Assembly (NCBI GenBank): GCA_017424235.1
Contig: JAFPAQ010000011.1
Span: 1 to 40,735, forward strand
Reading direction: 5' to 3'
From: Lachnospiraceae bacterium
GTDB lineage: Bacteria; Bacillota; Clostridia; Lachnospirales; Lachnospiraceae
DNA length: 40,735 nucleotides
The translations under genes were made by a program, and so were the position numbers. Under the pieces are notes generated by a model. That model was not told the DNA's origin and searched no databases. It was given only the letters and a program-made list of their open reading frames with translations. Below are positions 8,464-18,143 of the stretch, piece after piece (within the stretch, counting starts at the first letter, position 1; each line of letters begins with the position of its first letter).

Positions 8464-9987
8464 TCAGCTAAATGCTTTTATATTATATTTTCCTTCATCA
8501 ATCTTATATGCTCTGTACAAATCACCATTTTGTGAATTTATAGCAAATATATTATTTGTATTGTGCTTATTACCTGTTGTATCAACATATTCCTCATGCA
8601 CAATATAATATAAAAATCCATCTATATTGACCAGTGTCTGTACCTTATACTGATTCTGTCCAAGCTTATTTGCAACATGCCCCTCCAAATCAGATATTTT
8701 TCCAGCCGCCCACAAATTATTCATTAACACCTGTAGTGCAACCTCTGTAGAAAAATTTGCCTCAATCTCTAAATGATAGGTTCTGTTAACTACCTCACTG
8801 GCTAATCCGTCCTCATTAATGGCAACAAATGAAAAATTGCTGATTCCATAAGGCATTTCTATTCCTGAACTATACCTTATACTTGTTTTATCAGGTACTG
8901 AACCATCCATTGTATAATATATTTTAGTATTATTATCATGATATATCTGTATCATCTTTGGTTCATTATAAACACCACTGTCAAGATTGATTACAGGCTC
9001 TTTTGGCATAGTCAGATTTATTTTATAGTTTTCAGATACCACATCACTGCAAACTCCATACATATTTACAAACATTGCTCTGATTGTATATTCACCTGAT
9101 TCCAACAGAATAGGTGTTTCATATACCATGGAATTTGTGGTTGGATTGGTTCCATCTAATGTATAGTACATAATTCCTTGTGTATTTCCGGATAAAGTTA
9201 TTGAAATCACCTCATCATATGTACCACCTTTTTTATTAAATACAGGCTCTAATGCAGCATACTTGTTATACTTTGAAATAATTCTTGATATATTACACTT
9301 CTTAAGAATCCTATTCATATCAGAATACTCTTCTCTAGACTTCTTAATACTGAGAATCATATCGTAAACTTCGTCCTGTTTTTCATAATCAGGATTATTA
9401 TTTAATAATTCTTGCAGAATTGCCACAGCTCCAAGCTGCTGGTCATTCTTTTCCAGATATTTTGCCAGCAAAAAACTTGCCTCACCATTATCCGGATCAA
9501 GTGCAACAGCTCGTTCCATATATATTACAGCCTTACTATAATCATTATCCTGAGCATACTCTACAGCTTTCTGATATTGATATTCAAATGAATTCTCATT
9601 AACATCATTTATTCTGAAAATAATAAAGAAAATAATTAATGAAATAATAATTGGACTGCATACCAAAGCTATTATTTTCATTACAGTTTTACTTTTCACA
9701 CTGTCTTCTTCATAATAATCAATCAAATTGTCCTTTATATCTTCATCTGATTCATCATATACATTCTGCTCATATTCACCAGCATCTGAATTCAATAAAA
9801 ATATTTTTGTATCCTGTCCATGGTCTGCTTCCCCTTGTGTAATGTCATCCATCATTGAGCTTAAAGACTCTCTCAGCTGATTTTCCAATTCGATGTCAAA
9901 ATCAGGAACTATCTTTATCTCTTCACCACAGAACTCACAAAGGAGCTTTCCCTCTTCCAGTTCCTTTCCACATTTTGGACATTCCAT
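8464..9987 (-). CDS. Zinc-ribbon, TPR and CHB_HEX-like repeat membrane protein
   Basis: A 507-residue, probably membrane-anchored protein of unknown role. A zinc ribbon (CPKCGKELEEGKLLCEFCGEE) occupies residues 3-24. An acidic linker precedes one membrane span near 108-127. Two TPR-like helices (residues 137-170, YSKAVIYMERAVALDPDNGEASFLLAKYL) follow. Next are two copies of a beta repeat with the pattern YYTLDGTNPT / YYTMDGSVPD near 274 and 358, resembling the chitobiase/hexosaminidase C-terminal (CHB_HEX_C) module. The C-terminus, about 90 residues, resembles a small PepSY-like beta sheet. The layout suggests a cytoplasmic zinc ribbon and an extracytoplasmic repeat part. It has no catalytic motif. 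The start at 9987 has AAGGAG 13 nt upstream, rather far, but the ribbon begins at once so no shorter start is possible. Confidence 0.82.
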   Translation of the reverse strand: MECPKCGKELEEGKLLCEFCGEEIKIVPDFDIELENQLRESLSSMMDDITQGEADHGQDTKIFLLNSDAGEYEQNVYDESDEDIKDNLIDYYEEDSVKSKTVMKIIALVCSPIIISLIIFFIIFRINDVNENSFEYQYQKAVEYAQDNDYSKAVIYMERAVALDPDNGEASFLLAKYLEKNDQQLGAVAILQELLNNNPDYEKQDEVYDMILSIKKSREEYSDMNRILKKCNISRIISKYNKYAALEPVFNKKGGTYDEVISITLSGNTQGIMYYTLDGTNPTTNSMVYETPILLESGEYTIRAMFVNMYGVCSDVVSENYKINLTMPKEPVINLDSGVYNEPKMIQIYHDNNTKIYYTMDGSVPDKTSIRYSSGIEMPYGISNFSFVAINEDGLASEVVNRTYHLEIEANFSTEVALQVLMNNLWAAGKISDLEGHVANKLGQNQYKVQTLVNIDGFLYYIVHEEYVDTTGNKHNTNNIFAINSQNGDLYRAYKIDEGKYNIKAFS

Positions 9988-10042
9988 TCCTTTTCGGACT
10001 CCTTATAAGTTTTCATCTAATGATGTATTCAAATTTTTAATC

Positions 10043-11713
10043 TTAGAACAATCCTGTTATAACTCCATCATCTGTTACATCAATATTGTAAGCAGCCGGT
10101 TTTTTTGGTAATCCTGGCATGGTCATAATAGCACCTGTAAGTACAACTATAAATCCTGCACCTGCTGATACATATACGTCTCTTATACTCATTGTAAAGT
10201 TTTTTGGTCTTCCAAGTAATGTTGGGTCATCTGATAAAGAATACTGATTCTTTGCCATACATATTGGTAAATTACCAAATCCCAAGCTTTCAAGTTTATC
10301 TATCTGCTTTGAAGCAGCAGAAGCAAATACAACATCTGCTGCACCATATATCTCTTTTGCGATTGTAGATATTTTCTCTTTAATGCTTAAATTTACATCA
10401 TAAAGCGGTGCAAAATTACTTTCCTTATTTTCCAGAGTATTAAGAACAGCCTTTGCAAGCTCAATTCCACCTTCTCCACCTTTTTCCTATACTTCTGAAA
10501 GCGCAAACTCACAATTCCTTTCTGTACAGAAATCTCTTACAAAGTTAATCTCTGCCTCTGTATCTGTAACAAACGCATTCAAAGTTACAACAACAGGTAC
10601 TCCATATTTCTGAAGGTTTTCAATGTGCTTTTCAAGATTTGATATACCCTTCTTTAATGCCTCTATATTTTCTGTATTAAGGTCACTCTTGGCAACTCCG
10701 CCATTATACTTAAGTGCTCTGATAGTTGCTACAAGAACTACTGCATCCGGCTTTAAATTAGCCTGTCTGCACTTGATGTCGAAAAACTTCTCAGCACCAA
10801 GATCAGCACCAAAACCAGCTTCAGTTACAACATAATCAGCCATCTTAAGAGCAGCTTTTGTTGCTCTTACACTATTACAGCCATGAGCGATATTTGCAAA
10901 TGGACCACCATGAACAATAGCCGGTGTATGCTCCAATGTCTGAATCATATTAGGTTTAATTGCGTCCTTTAACAAAGCTGCCATTGCACCTGTTGCCTGT
11001 ATCTGACCTGCAGTAACAGGCTCTCCATTATAATTGTAGGCAACTACCATTCTGTCAAGACGTCTCTTTAAATCTTCCATGTCATCAGCAAGACATAATA
11101 CAGCCATGATTTCGGATGCTACTGTGATTACAAAATGGTCCTCTCTAACGAATCCATCCATTTTGGTTCCCATACCAACAATAACATTTCTTAATACTCG
11201 GTCATTCATATCAAGACATCTCTTCCAAACTATCTGACGAGTATCAATTCCCAATTCATTACCCTGCTGAATATGGTTGTCAAGTAATGCAGCACACAAG
11301 TTATTTGCTGATGTAATGGCATGAAAATCACCTGTAAAATGAAGATTTAAATCCTCCATAGGTACAACCTGCGCCATTCCGCCACCAGCTGCTCCACCCT
11401 TTATACCAAAGCATGGTCCTAAAGAAGGCTCACGCAAAGCTATTACCGCTTTCTTTCCAAGCTTACCAAATGCCTGTCCTAATCCAACACTCGTAGTTGT
11501 CTTGCCTTCTCCGGCAGGAGTAGGATTAATTGCTGTAACTAAAATAAGTTTACCATTCTCATTATTCTCTATTTTCTTTAAATATTCATCAGAAATCTTA
11601 GCCTTATATTTTCCATACAATTCTAAATCGTCCATTGTCATATCCAATGATTTTGCTACCTCAGTAATTGGGTATAACTCTGCTTCCTGAGCGATTTCAA
11701 TATCTGTTTTCAT
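10043..11713 (-). pseudogene. fhs: Formate-tetrahydrofolate ligase interrupted by in-frame TAG
   Basis: Fhs joins formate to tetrahydrofolate with ATP, feeding one-carbon units to purine, serine and acetogenic pathways. From ATG 11713 (AGGAGG 7 nt upstream) the frame is the standard 556 codons long with both signatures: the P-loop [18 protein letters not shown] and [12 protein letters not shown]. One codon, 10487-10489, is TAG. The context is ALSEV-stop-EKGGEGG, where the family reads LSEVW.KGGEGG, so TGG to TAG (one base, 10488) is the simplest explanation. After the stop the same frame continues with good family sequence to TAA at 10043. The product would be 408 residues, missing about 147. 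TAG ends other genes here (yqfD, the 5534 gene), so general reassignment is unlikely. A sequencing error, a strain mutation or a suppressor are open options. Confidence 0.92.
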
Positions 11714-11861
11714 ACATATCCTCCTGTAAATCAATACACTTTTGAATTTTGTAATTCAATTATTACCATTATATTATTAATAGCATAGATAATATAAATT
11801 AAGAAAAAGAACTCCTAATCTTAATAAGAATAACATCAACTCCTACAGTTTGTCTATTAAA

Positions 11862-14843
11862 TTAGATATTTTCATCTATAAAATTTTCAAACTGCTCCAT
11901 ACTCATGAGTATCTTGCGGGCCTTAGTACCCTCCTCAGCACCAACTACTCCTGCTTCCTCTAACTGATCAACAATTCTTGCTGCCCTGTTAAATCCAATC
12001 CTGAATACTCTTTGCAACATTCCAATAGATGCTTTTTCCTTTTCTATAACAAATTTTCCCGCCTGAACAAAATATTCATCATAACCATTTCCCTCTGATG
12101 AACCGGCATTTCCGGTTTGAGCACTTCCATTACCGGTTTGCATATTCTGTATTTTCTGCTCAACATCATTGGAATAATTGTTACCCAACATCTGATTTTT
12201 CAGAAATTCAACAACATCTGAGACCTCCGAGTCTGAAATGAATGCACCTTGCACACGTGCAGGCTTGGTATATCCCTGTGGATAGAAAAGCATGTCTCCT
12301 TTTCCTAACAGTTTCTCGGCACCATTCATATCCAGAATAGTTCTTGAATCTACACCACTTGAAACGCTAAATGCAATACGGCTTGGCATATTTGCCTTTA
12401 TCAGACCTGTTATTACATCAACTGAAGGTCTCTGTGTTGCAATAACCAAATGTATTCCACAGGCTCTGGCAAGCTGAGCCAATCGACAGATGCTTTCCTC
12501 AACTTCCTTTGAGGCAACCATCATCAAGTCAGCAAGCTCATCTACAATAATAACTATCTGTGGAAGCTTCTTTAAGGGTTCGCCATCTGATGATGTCTTT
12601 CCAGCCTCGACTGCTTTGTTATAGCCCTTTAAATCTCTGACATTCAAGTCTGCGAATTTGTTATATCGGTCTGTCATCTCTGCAACACCCCAGTTAAGAG
12701 CTGCTGAGGCTTTTTTTGGATCTGTCACAACAGGAATCATCAAATGCGGTATACCATTATAAACACTTAATTCAACTACTTTAGGGTCAATCATAATCAG
12801 CTTAACATCTGAAGGATCAGCCTTATAAATAATACTCATTATTATGGTATTGATACATACAGATTTACCTGAACCGGTTGCACCCGCAATAAGAACATGG
12901 GGCATTTTCGCAATATCTGCAACCACTACCTGACCTGCGATATCTTTTCCCACTGCAATACATAAATTTGAATTGAACTTTCTAAAGGCATCTGATTCCA
13001 ATAAATCTCTAAATGCCACAGCACTGTTTTCTTTATTTGGAACCTCTATACCAACTGCTGCTTTTCCGGGAATAGGTGCTTCGATTCTAATATCTGTCGC
13101 AGCAAGGTTAAGCTTAATATCATCCGACAAACCAACTATTTTACTTACCTTTACTCCCTGTTCAGGCTGCATTTCGTATCTTGTAACTGAAGGTCCCTGA
13201 CTGATATCAGTTATTGTTACCTTAACACCAAAATTTTGAAGAGTCTGCTGTAATCTGTATGCTGTCTCTTTTAATTGCATTGTTGTATCGGATTTCTTAT
13301 TTTCTCCTTTTCTTAGAAGAGTCAATGGTGGAAATACATATTTTTTAATTTCTGTCTCTTCACTTTTTGAAATAATATTTTCTATGTTAGTCTGTTCTTT
13401 TGCAATTTCCTCTCTGTCCTTTGAAGTTATTTTCTTCGGTTCTTCCTTCTTAACTATCGTATTCTCAGTAACCGGCTCAGGCATGCTGTCAATATAATTA
13501 ATATCCACGGCTTCCGATTCTGAGCTTTTTTCTGCCATATGTACCAAATCATTATCTTCATACTCTTCTATATTTGAAGCATATTTATCATCAAAATAAT
13601 CATCGTCTGCATAATTTGACATAAATGTCATATCTGTCGAAATGCCTGAAATTATCTCTTCTGCATCATTATATTGCGTGCTTCCTGCCCCATCAAAAGT
13701 CTCATTACAATTGACATTTGTGTCATAATTTTCTTCTGCAACTGTATTAGCTAATTCATTTGAATTATCTGTGTACTCCTTTTTTCTCTTTGAAGCAGGC
13801 TTAATATTTATTTCTTCCATAGGGTAATCATTTATTGCATTTAATTCTGTATTTATATTATGATCCCCCATAATTATCTCATGAATATCATGTCTTGCAC
13901 TGTTTATTTCATTTTTAGGATCAACTATAGTTGTAGAAAACCCTGAAGCAACACCTCTTGCCTTTTTGTTCATTCGCAAAACTTTTTCACTATTATGCGT
14001 ATTCTTTATACTGTCATTATTCCTGTCATAAACTGTATTATTTTTTCTTCTGCTCTTATCTGAATAGTGGTTCTGCTCCACCTGATCATCTTCATCATCA
14101 TAGTATTCTTCCATAAGAGAATTCCTATATTCTCTCATTCGTTCAGATTCTCTTTTGGCTGATTTCACAATGTAGGAACCACTTTTTTTCACACCTGATA
14201 AAAAGCTTTTCTCAGTGATAAAAACAAAGCAAATTATTCCTAGAACAATTACCAAAAACAAAGTTCCACCCATTCCAATAAAATGATACAGGGCATGTGC
14301 CAGGCTTCCAAAAATAACGCCTCCACCAGCATGACTTTCTGCAGAGGTTATATATAAATCCTTAAATAACATCTCTTTGCTTATCTCTGTCTCCTGACCT
14401 TTTATCATATATGACAGTATTCCTAATAAAAATACCAGAATAACTGTACTTACCAGCTTAACAGTAGCTACTGTATTGCCTTTATTAGATATACTGAAGG
14501 CAAATCCCAAAAAAACAATTATCGGCATAACATAAGCCAATAATCCAAACAAACCAAACATTATATTCTTGATAGATTCAGAGGCTGTTCCATGAATAAT
14601 ACCTGACACACACAGGAAAACAAAAATCGCTGCTGCTAAAATAGTAATAAGCATTACTTCATTTACTACTGCAACCTCTACCATATCACGTTCCGGTTTC
14701 TTTTTTGAGGAAGCTGAATTTGCTCTTGTTGATTTTGTAGTTTTTACACTTGATTTTTTAGTTGATTTTCCTCCACCAGTTTTTGAATTTGTTCTGCTTT
14801 TTGTTGTACTTTTTCCACTTGCAGATGCCATATAAATAACCAT
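11862..14843 (-). CDS. spoIIIE: DNA translocase FtsK/SpoIIIE
   Basis: Hexameric ATP-driven DNA pump at the division or sporulation septum that moves chromosomes out of the closing septum. A Ser/Thr/Lys-rich tip of 45 residues precedes four membrane spans between about residues 58 and 215. A long, acidic, low-complexity linker (about 225-500) is followed by the motor: alpha/beta domains with Walker A GATGSGKS near 660 and Walker B IVIIVDELADLMM near 765. A gamma winged-helix domain for KOPS/SRS recognition is at the C-terminus (KASIGMLQRVFRIGFNRAARIVDQLEE). The length of 993 is long for Bacillus SpoIIIE because of the linker. The start is ambiguous: ATG at 14843 is 2 nt from AAGGA, while ATG at 14831 (residue 5) is about 13 nt away. 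It follows tepA as in Bacillus. Confidence 0.95.
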   Translation of the reverse strand: MVIYMASASGKSTTKSRTNSKTGGGKSTKKSSVKTTKSTRANSASSKKKPERDMVEVAVVNEVMLITILAAAIFVFLCVSGIIHGTASESIKNIMFGLFGLLAYVMPIIVFLGFAFSISNKGNTVATVKLVSTVILVFLLGILSYMIKGQETEISKEMLFKDLYITSAESHAGGGVIFGSLAHALYHFIGMGGTLFLVIVLGIICFVFITEKSFLSGVKKSGSYIVKSAKRESERMREYRNSLMEEYYDDEDDQVEQNHYSDKSRRKNNTVYDRNNDSIKNTHNSEKVLRMNKKARGVASGFSTTIVDPKNEINSARHDIHEIIMGDHNINTELNAINDYPMEEINIKPASKRKKEYTDNSNELANTVAEENYDTNVNCNETFDGAGSTQYNDAEEIISGISTDMTFMSNYADDDYFDDKYASNIEEYEDNDLVHMAEKSSESEAVDINYIDSMPEPVTENTIVKKEEPKKITSKDREEIAKEQTNIENIISKSEETEIKKYVFPPLTLLRKGENKKSDTTMQLKETAYRLQQTLQNFGVKVTITDISQGPSVTRYEMQPEQGVKVSKIVGLSDDIKLNLAATDIRIEAPIPGKAAVGIEVPNKENSAVAFRDLLESDAFRKFNSNLCIAVGKDIAGQVVVADIAKMPHVLIAGATGSGKSVCINTIIMSIIYKADPSDVKLIMIDPKVVELSVYNGIPHLMIPVVTDPKKASAALNWGVAEMTDRYNKFADLNVRDLKGYNKAVEAGKTSSDGEPLKKLPQIVIIVDELADLMMVASKEVEESICRLAQLARACGIHLVIATQRPSVDVITGLIKANMPSRIAFSVSSGVDSRTILDMNGAEKLLGKGDMLFYPQGYTKPARVQGAFISDSEVSDVVEFLKNQMLGNNYSNDVEQKIQNMQTGNGSAQTGNAGSSEGNGYDEYFVQAGKFVIEKEKASIGMLQRVFRIGFNRAARIVDQLEEAGVVGAEEGTKARKILMSMEQFENFIDENI

Positions 14844-14981
14844 GTCCTTCCATAACCTGCAGTTTGTGCAGTATAAATATTTACAAATTTAAATTGCTTT
14901 TATATATGTAAATACGCTCACACAAATGATTTATTTGTCCTGTTTTTTCACATATAATTATTTCAAGCAACTTAAAATTTC

Positions 14982-15007
14982 TGTTTAGAAACCGTATGTT
15001 CTAAACA
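14982..15007. repeat. Perfect 9-bp inverted repeat in spoIIIE leader region
   Basis: Arms 14982-14990 and 14999-15007 around 8 nt, in the 236-bp gap between tepA and spoIIIE. No T-run follows on either strand, so it fits an operator or mRNA structure better than a terminator. I found no convincing promoter in this gap. Confidence 0.45.
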
Positions 15008-15079
15008 TACTTAATCATTAGTATATCATCAATAATCATAATTGTCATGTAAACTGCATTATTTTTTTATCTTTTTAAA

Positions 15080-15784
15080 CTATTTATGATATTCGATTAA
15101 CTCATGTAATTTAGCAATTGCCTGCGAGATTCCTCCTATTTCACAAATTATTCCGGCGTCAACTGCTTCTTGTCCTTCAAGAACTGTTCCAATGTCTTTT
15201 GTAAGCATTTCTGTTTCCATCATTAGCTCTTCTATCTTTTCCTTTGTTATTTTACAATGATTACATACAAAGCTCGTAATTCGGTTTTGTACATCTTTAA
15301 AATAATTAAAGGTCTGAGGAACCCCTATTACCATACCATTCATTCTTACAGGATGTATTACCATCGTTCCGGTAGGTACTATATATGAATAATCTGTACT
15401 TACCGCTATTGGCACCCCAATACTATGACTTCCACCCAATACCAGCGATACTGTCGGCTTACTTAATGAAGCTATCATTTCAGCTATCGCCAGTCCGGCT
15501 TCTACATCACCTCCCATTGTATTAAGTAAAATCAGTACACCATCTATTTCTTTACTGTCTTCAATAGATGCTAATTGCGGAAGCAAATGCTCATATTTAG
15601 TAACTTTTGACTGGTTACCTGCATTTTCATGTCCTTCAATTTCTCCAATTATAGTAATCAAATATATTTTATGATTTTTCTCATTTTCATCTAATGTTAC
15701 CTGACTTTCTTTTTCTATTTTTTCATCACGGTATTTTTTATTATCCAGTTCTACATTATTTTCTGTAATATCGTTCTCGTTCAT
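15080..15784 (-). CDS. tepA: ClpP-class protease TepA
   Basis: Cytoplasmic serine protease of the ClpP/crotonase fold, TepA family, implicated in clearing exported signal peptides or precursors in Bacillus. After a 45-residue charged N-terminus comes a ClpP-like core. It contains the oxyanion region NTMGGDVEAGLAIAEMIASL, the likely nucleophile Ser in LGGSHSIGVPIAVS (near residue 124) and the His in MVIHPVRMNG (near 145). ATG 15784 is preferred over an in-frame TTG at 15796 because the TTG overlaps the GGAGG ribosome site, which lies 6 nt before the ATG; the product is 234 residues. The tepA-spoIIIE adjacency is conserved in Bacilli. The start lies 28 nt after a strong terminator, leaving little room for a promoter. 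Confidence 0.9.
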   Translation of the reverse strand: MNENDITENNVELDNKKYRDEKIEKESQVTLDENEKNHKIYLITIIGEIEGHENAGNQSKVTKYEHLLPQLASIEDSKEIDGVLILLNTMGGDVEAGLAIAEMIASLSKPTVSLVLGGSHSIGVPIAVSTDYSYIVPTGTMVIHPVRMNGMVIGVPQTFNYFKDVQNRITSFVCNHCKITKEKIEELMMETEMLTKDIGTVLEGQEAVDAGIICEIGGISQAIAKLHELIEYHK

Positions 15785-15812
15785 TTTTACCTCCAAAGCT
15801 TAGGATATCAAA

Positions 15813-15858
15813 AGCAATAATAAAAAGGACTCATTTATGAGTCCTTTTTATTATTGCT
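15813..15858. terminator. Strong bidirectional-looking terminator
   Basis: A perfect 21-bp stem (15813-15833 with 15838-15858) and a 4-nt loop. The GGACTCA/TGAGTCC core is flanked by A and T runs on both strands. It lies 38 nt past the stop of the 15897 gene and just ahead of tepA. Confidence 0.9.
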
Positions 15859-15896
15859 AACATACATTTTTTTATTCTTTATTTTCTAAAATAATC

Positions 15897-16742
15897 CTAA
15901 TTAATATCGAAAAAGTCTTTGTCAGATAAATCTTTTAGATCATAGTCATCTTCTTCTGTGCTTTTTAATTCATAATCCATTTCCTTATGCAACTTCTTTT
16001 TGGGAACCGGCAAAGGATTATCAATCATTTTATGTCGCTCACTTTGCAAATCCTCAGGCTTTATTTCCTTCATTCCAACAGGAATTACTGTCATTTCTTC
16101 TTCTGCTTCTTCACTTACAAGTTTTTTATCATTACTATCTTTCGGAATAATATCACTGATTTTTAATACTTTTCCTTCATCAGTACCCATATCAGCATTT
16201 ACTGTTTCTTCTGCATTATCTTTTTCTGTATTTGCATCTTCTATAACCTTCAGGTCTGATTTCTTATCCTTAGCAAAACAAAACAGACAAGATAGTATAA
16301 ACACAGCAAATATTACTATTAATATCAATAAATTAATTTCACTGATTTTTAGTATCATGGAAATATATAATGGAATAATCGAAAAAACAATAGTAAAAAA
16401 CACTGATACATACCTGTTAATAATATTATTAATTATGTAGAAAATAAGCGTCAACGAAATAGTCTGTATACAGATATTTATATATACACCTGAAGCTGAA
16501 ATATTTCCAAACAACATACAACCGCATGCCAATAAAGATGTATATAAAGCTCTAAGTGAAAATCCATTACCCCAAATTGCAGAAAATTGAATACCATTAC
16601 TTCCCAAAAATGCTAAATCATACAATGCATCGCTATCAACTATATTCTGCATATTTTCCTGCAAATAATACATTCTTGCAAATAATGATATAATAACAAT
16701 TAAACCTATGAATACTACTGAAATCCAACCTTTACTTTTCAT
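15897..16742 (-). CDS. Membrane protein with acidic tail, function unknown
   Basis: A 281-residue protein. Hydrophobic segments lie near residues 7-24, 65-80, 86-107, 110-132 and 138-157, and a highly charged cytosolic tail of about 120 residues follows. Near the C-terminus is NPLPVPKKKLHKEMDYEL; I recall similar 'NPLPLPKK.…MDY' tails in unassigned Lachnospiraceae membrane proteins, sometimes attached to glycosyltransferase-like N-termini. The N-terminal FARMYYLQENMQNIVDSDALYDLA and the span pattern could be a shortened dolichyl-phosphate-mannose-mannosyltransferase-type fold, but no catalytic motif is visible and I do not assign it. ATG 16742 has a weak GGGG ribosome site. It ends before a strong terminator. 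Confidence 0.75.
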   Translation of the reverse strand: MKSKGWISVVFIGLIVIISLFARMYYLQENMQNIVDSDALYDLAFLGSNGIQFSAIWGNGFSLRALYTSLLACGCMLFGNISASGVYINICIQTISLTLIFYIINNIINRYVSVFFTIVFSIIPLYISMILKISEINLLILIVIFAVFILSCLFCFAKDKKSDLKVIEDANTEKDNAEETVNADMGTDEGKVLKISDIIPKDSNDKKLVSEEAEEEMTVIPVGMKEIKPEDLQSERHKMIDNPLPVPKKKLHKEMDYELKSTEEDDYDLKDLSDKDFFDIN

Positions 16743-16783
16743 TATTAATTAACCCCAGCCACTAATTATTGCAAAAATGCTTA

Positions 16784-18067
16784 TTAAATATGAGCTAAAG
16801 CCTGCTCAATATCAGCAATAATGTCATCTGCATTTTCAATTCCGACAGAGAATCTGATAAGATCAGGCTGTACTCCTGCCTCGATAAGCTGCTCATCTGT
16901 CATCTGTCTATGAGTATGACTGGCCGGATGCAATACACATGTACGAGCATCTGCAACATGTGTAACTATAGCAGCAAGCTTCAAATTATCCATGAAGGAT
17001 ACACTTACTTCTCTTCCGCCTTTAAGACCAAACGAAATAACACCACAGGTTCCATTTGGCATATATTTCTGTGCTAATGAATAGTATTTACTACTCTTAA
17101 GTCCCGGATAATTTACCCAGGCAACCTTATCATTATTTTCAAGCCATGTTGCAACCTTCAATGCATTTTCACAATGTCTTGGCACTCTTAAGTGTAATGT
17201 CTCAAGTCCAATGTTTAACAAAAATGAATTTAAAGGTGAAGGTATAGAGCCTAAGTCTCTCATCAGCTGAACAGTAGCTTTTGTAATATAAGCAGATTTA
17301 CCAAATTTTTCTGTATAAGTTACTCCGTGATAAGAATCATCAGGAGTTGTTAAGCCTGCAAATTTGTCTCCATATTTTGCCCAGTCAAAATTACCTGAAT
17401 CCACAATAGCTCCACCTATACATGTAGCATGTCCATCCATATATTTTGTTGTTGAATGAGTTACAATATCAACGCCAAATTCAAAAGGTCTGCAATTGAT
17501 AGGCGTTGCAAATGTATTATCAACAATGAGAGGTACTCCATGTGCATGTGCAACCTTTACAAATTTTTCAAAATCCAATACAACCAGTGCAGGATTTGCA
17601 ATTGACTCTGCCATAACACACTTTGTATTTTCTTTAAATGCTTTATTAAGAGTCTCTTCATCTGAATCAGGGTCTACTATTGTACATTCAATACCCATTT
17701 TCTTCATTGTGACTGTCAATAAATTAAATGTTCCTCCGTATACGGTTGAAGATAATACAACATGATCACCAGCTTCGCATATATTAAATATTGCATAGTA
17801 ATTTGCTGCCTGACCTGATGAAGTAAGCATAGCTGCCACACCACCCTCAAGCTCACATATTTTTTCTGCTACCATATCGTTAGTTGGATTTTGAAGTCTT
17901 GTATAAAAATATCCTGATTCTTCCAGATCAAATAATTTTCCCATCTGGTCTGATGTCTCATATTTATATGTAGTAGACTGATAGATTGGCAGCACTCTAG
18001 GCTCACCGTTTCCCGGCTTCCAACCTGACTGTATACATTTTGTCTCAATAGAATATTCTTTACTCAT
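16784..18067 (-). CDS. metY: O-acetylhomoserine sulfhydrylase (aminocarboxypropyltransferase)
   Basis: Pyridoxal-phosphate enzyme of the Cys/Met metabolism family that makes homocysteine from O-acetylhomoserine and sulfide, a step in methionine synthesis. The length of 427 and the motif pattern fit MetY rather than the shorter MetB/MetC. Visible are the phosphate-binding YFYTRLQNPTND near 52, TSSGQAANYYAIFN near 82, and the PLP lysine in VTHSTTKYMDGHATCIGGA near 208. The C-terminus has the typical HPASHTHRQMTDEQLIEAGV and RFSVGIENADDIIADI. ATG 18067 has AGGAGT 8 nt upstream. A plausible sigma-A promoter lies at 18104-18132. No S-box or T-box structure is visible in the short leader, so methionine control, if any, must act otherwise. 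Confidence 0.95.
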   Translation of the reverse strand: MSKEYSIETKCIQSGWKPGNGEPRVLPIYQSTTYKYETSDQMGKLFDLEESGYFYTRLQNPTNDMVAEKICELEGGVAAMLTSSGQAANYYAIFNICEAGDHVVLSSTVYGGTFNLLTVTMKKMGIECTIVDPDSDEETLNKAFKENTKCVMAESIANPALVVLDFEKFVKVAHAHGVPLIVDNTFATPINCRPFEFGVDIVTHSTTKYMDGHATCIGGAIVDSGNFDWAKYGDKFAGLTTPDDSYHGVTYTEKFGKSAYITKATVQLMRDLGSIPSPLNSFLLNIGLETLHLRVPRHCENALKVATWLENNDKVAWVNYPGLKSSKYYSLAQKYMPNGTCGVISFGLKGGREVSVSFMDNLKLAAIVTHVADARTCVLHPASHTHRQMTDEQLIEAGVQPDLIRFSVGIENADDIIADIEQALAHI

Positions 18068-18103
18068 GTCAATAACTCCTTTATGATTATAATAATATGA
18101 AAC

Positions 18104-18132
18104 ATTATATCATAAAATTTATTTTATTTCCA
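18104..18132 (-). promoter_or_regulatory. Candidate promoter of metY
   Basis: Minus-strand TGGAAA (18127-18132), 17-nt spacer, TATAAT (18104-18109), 36 nt upstream of metY. The -10 box is perfect and the -35 box is moderate. Confidence 0.5.
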
Positions 18133-18143
18133 TATACATAATT

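Noticed and set aside
10043..11713. General TAG reassignment to explain the stop in fhs
   Set aside because: yqfD and the 5534 gene end naturally with TAG at their expected length, so TAG acts as a stop here.
14982..15007. LexA (SOS) box at the inverted repeat
   Set aside because: The GAAC/GTTC half sites are not present with the required 4-nt spacing.
16784..18143. SAM or T-box riboswitch ahead of metY
   Set aside because: The leader between the likely start site and the ATG is only about 30 nt; no conserved box is present.
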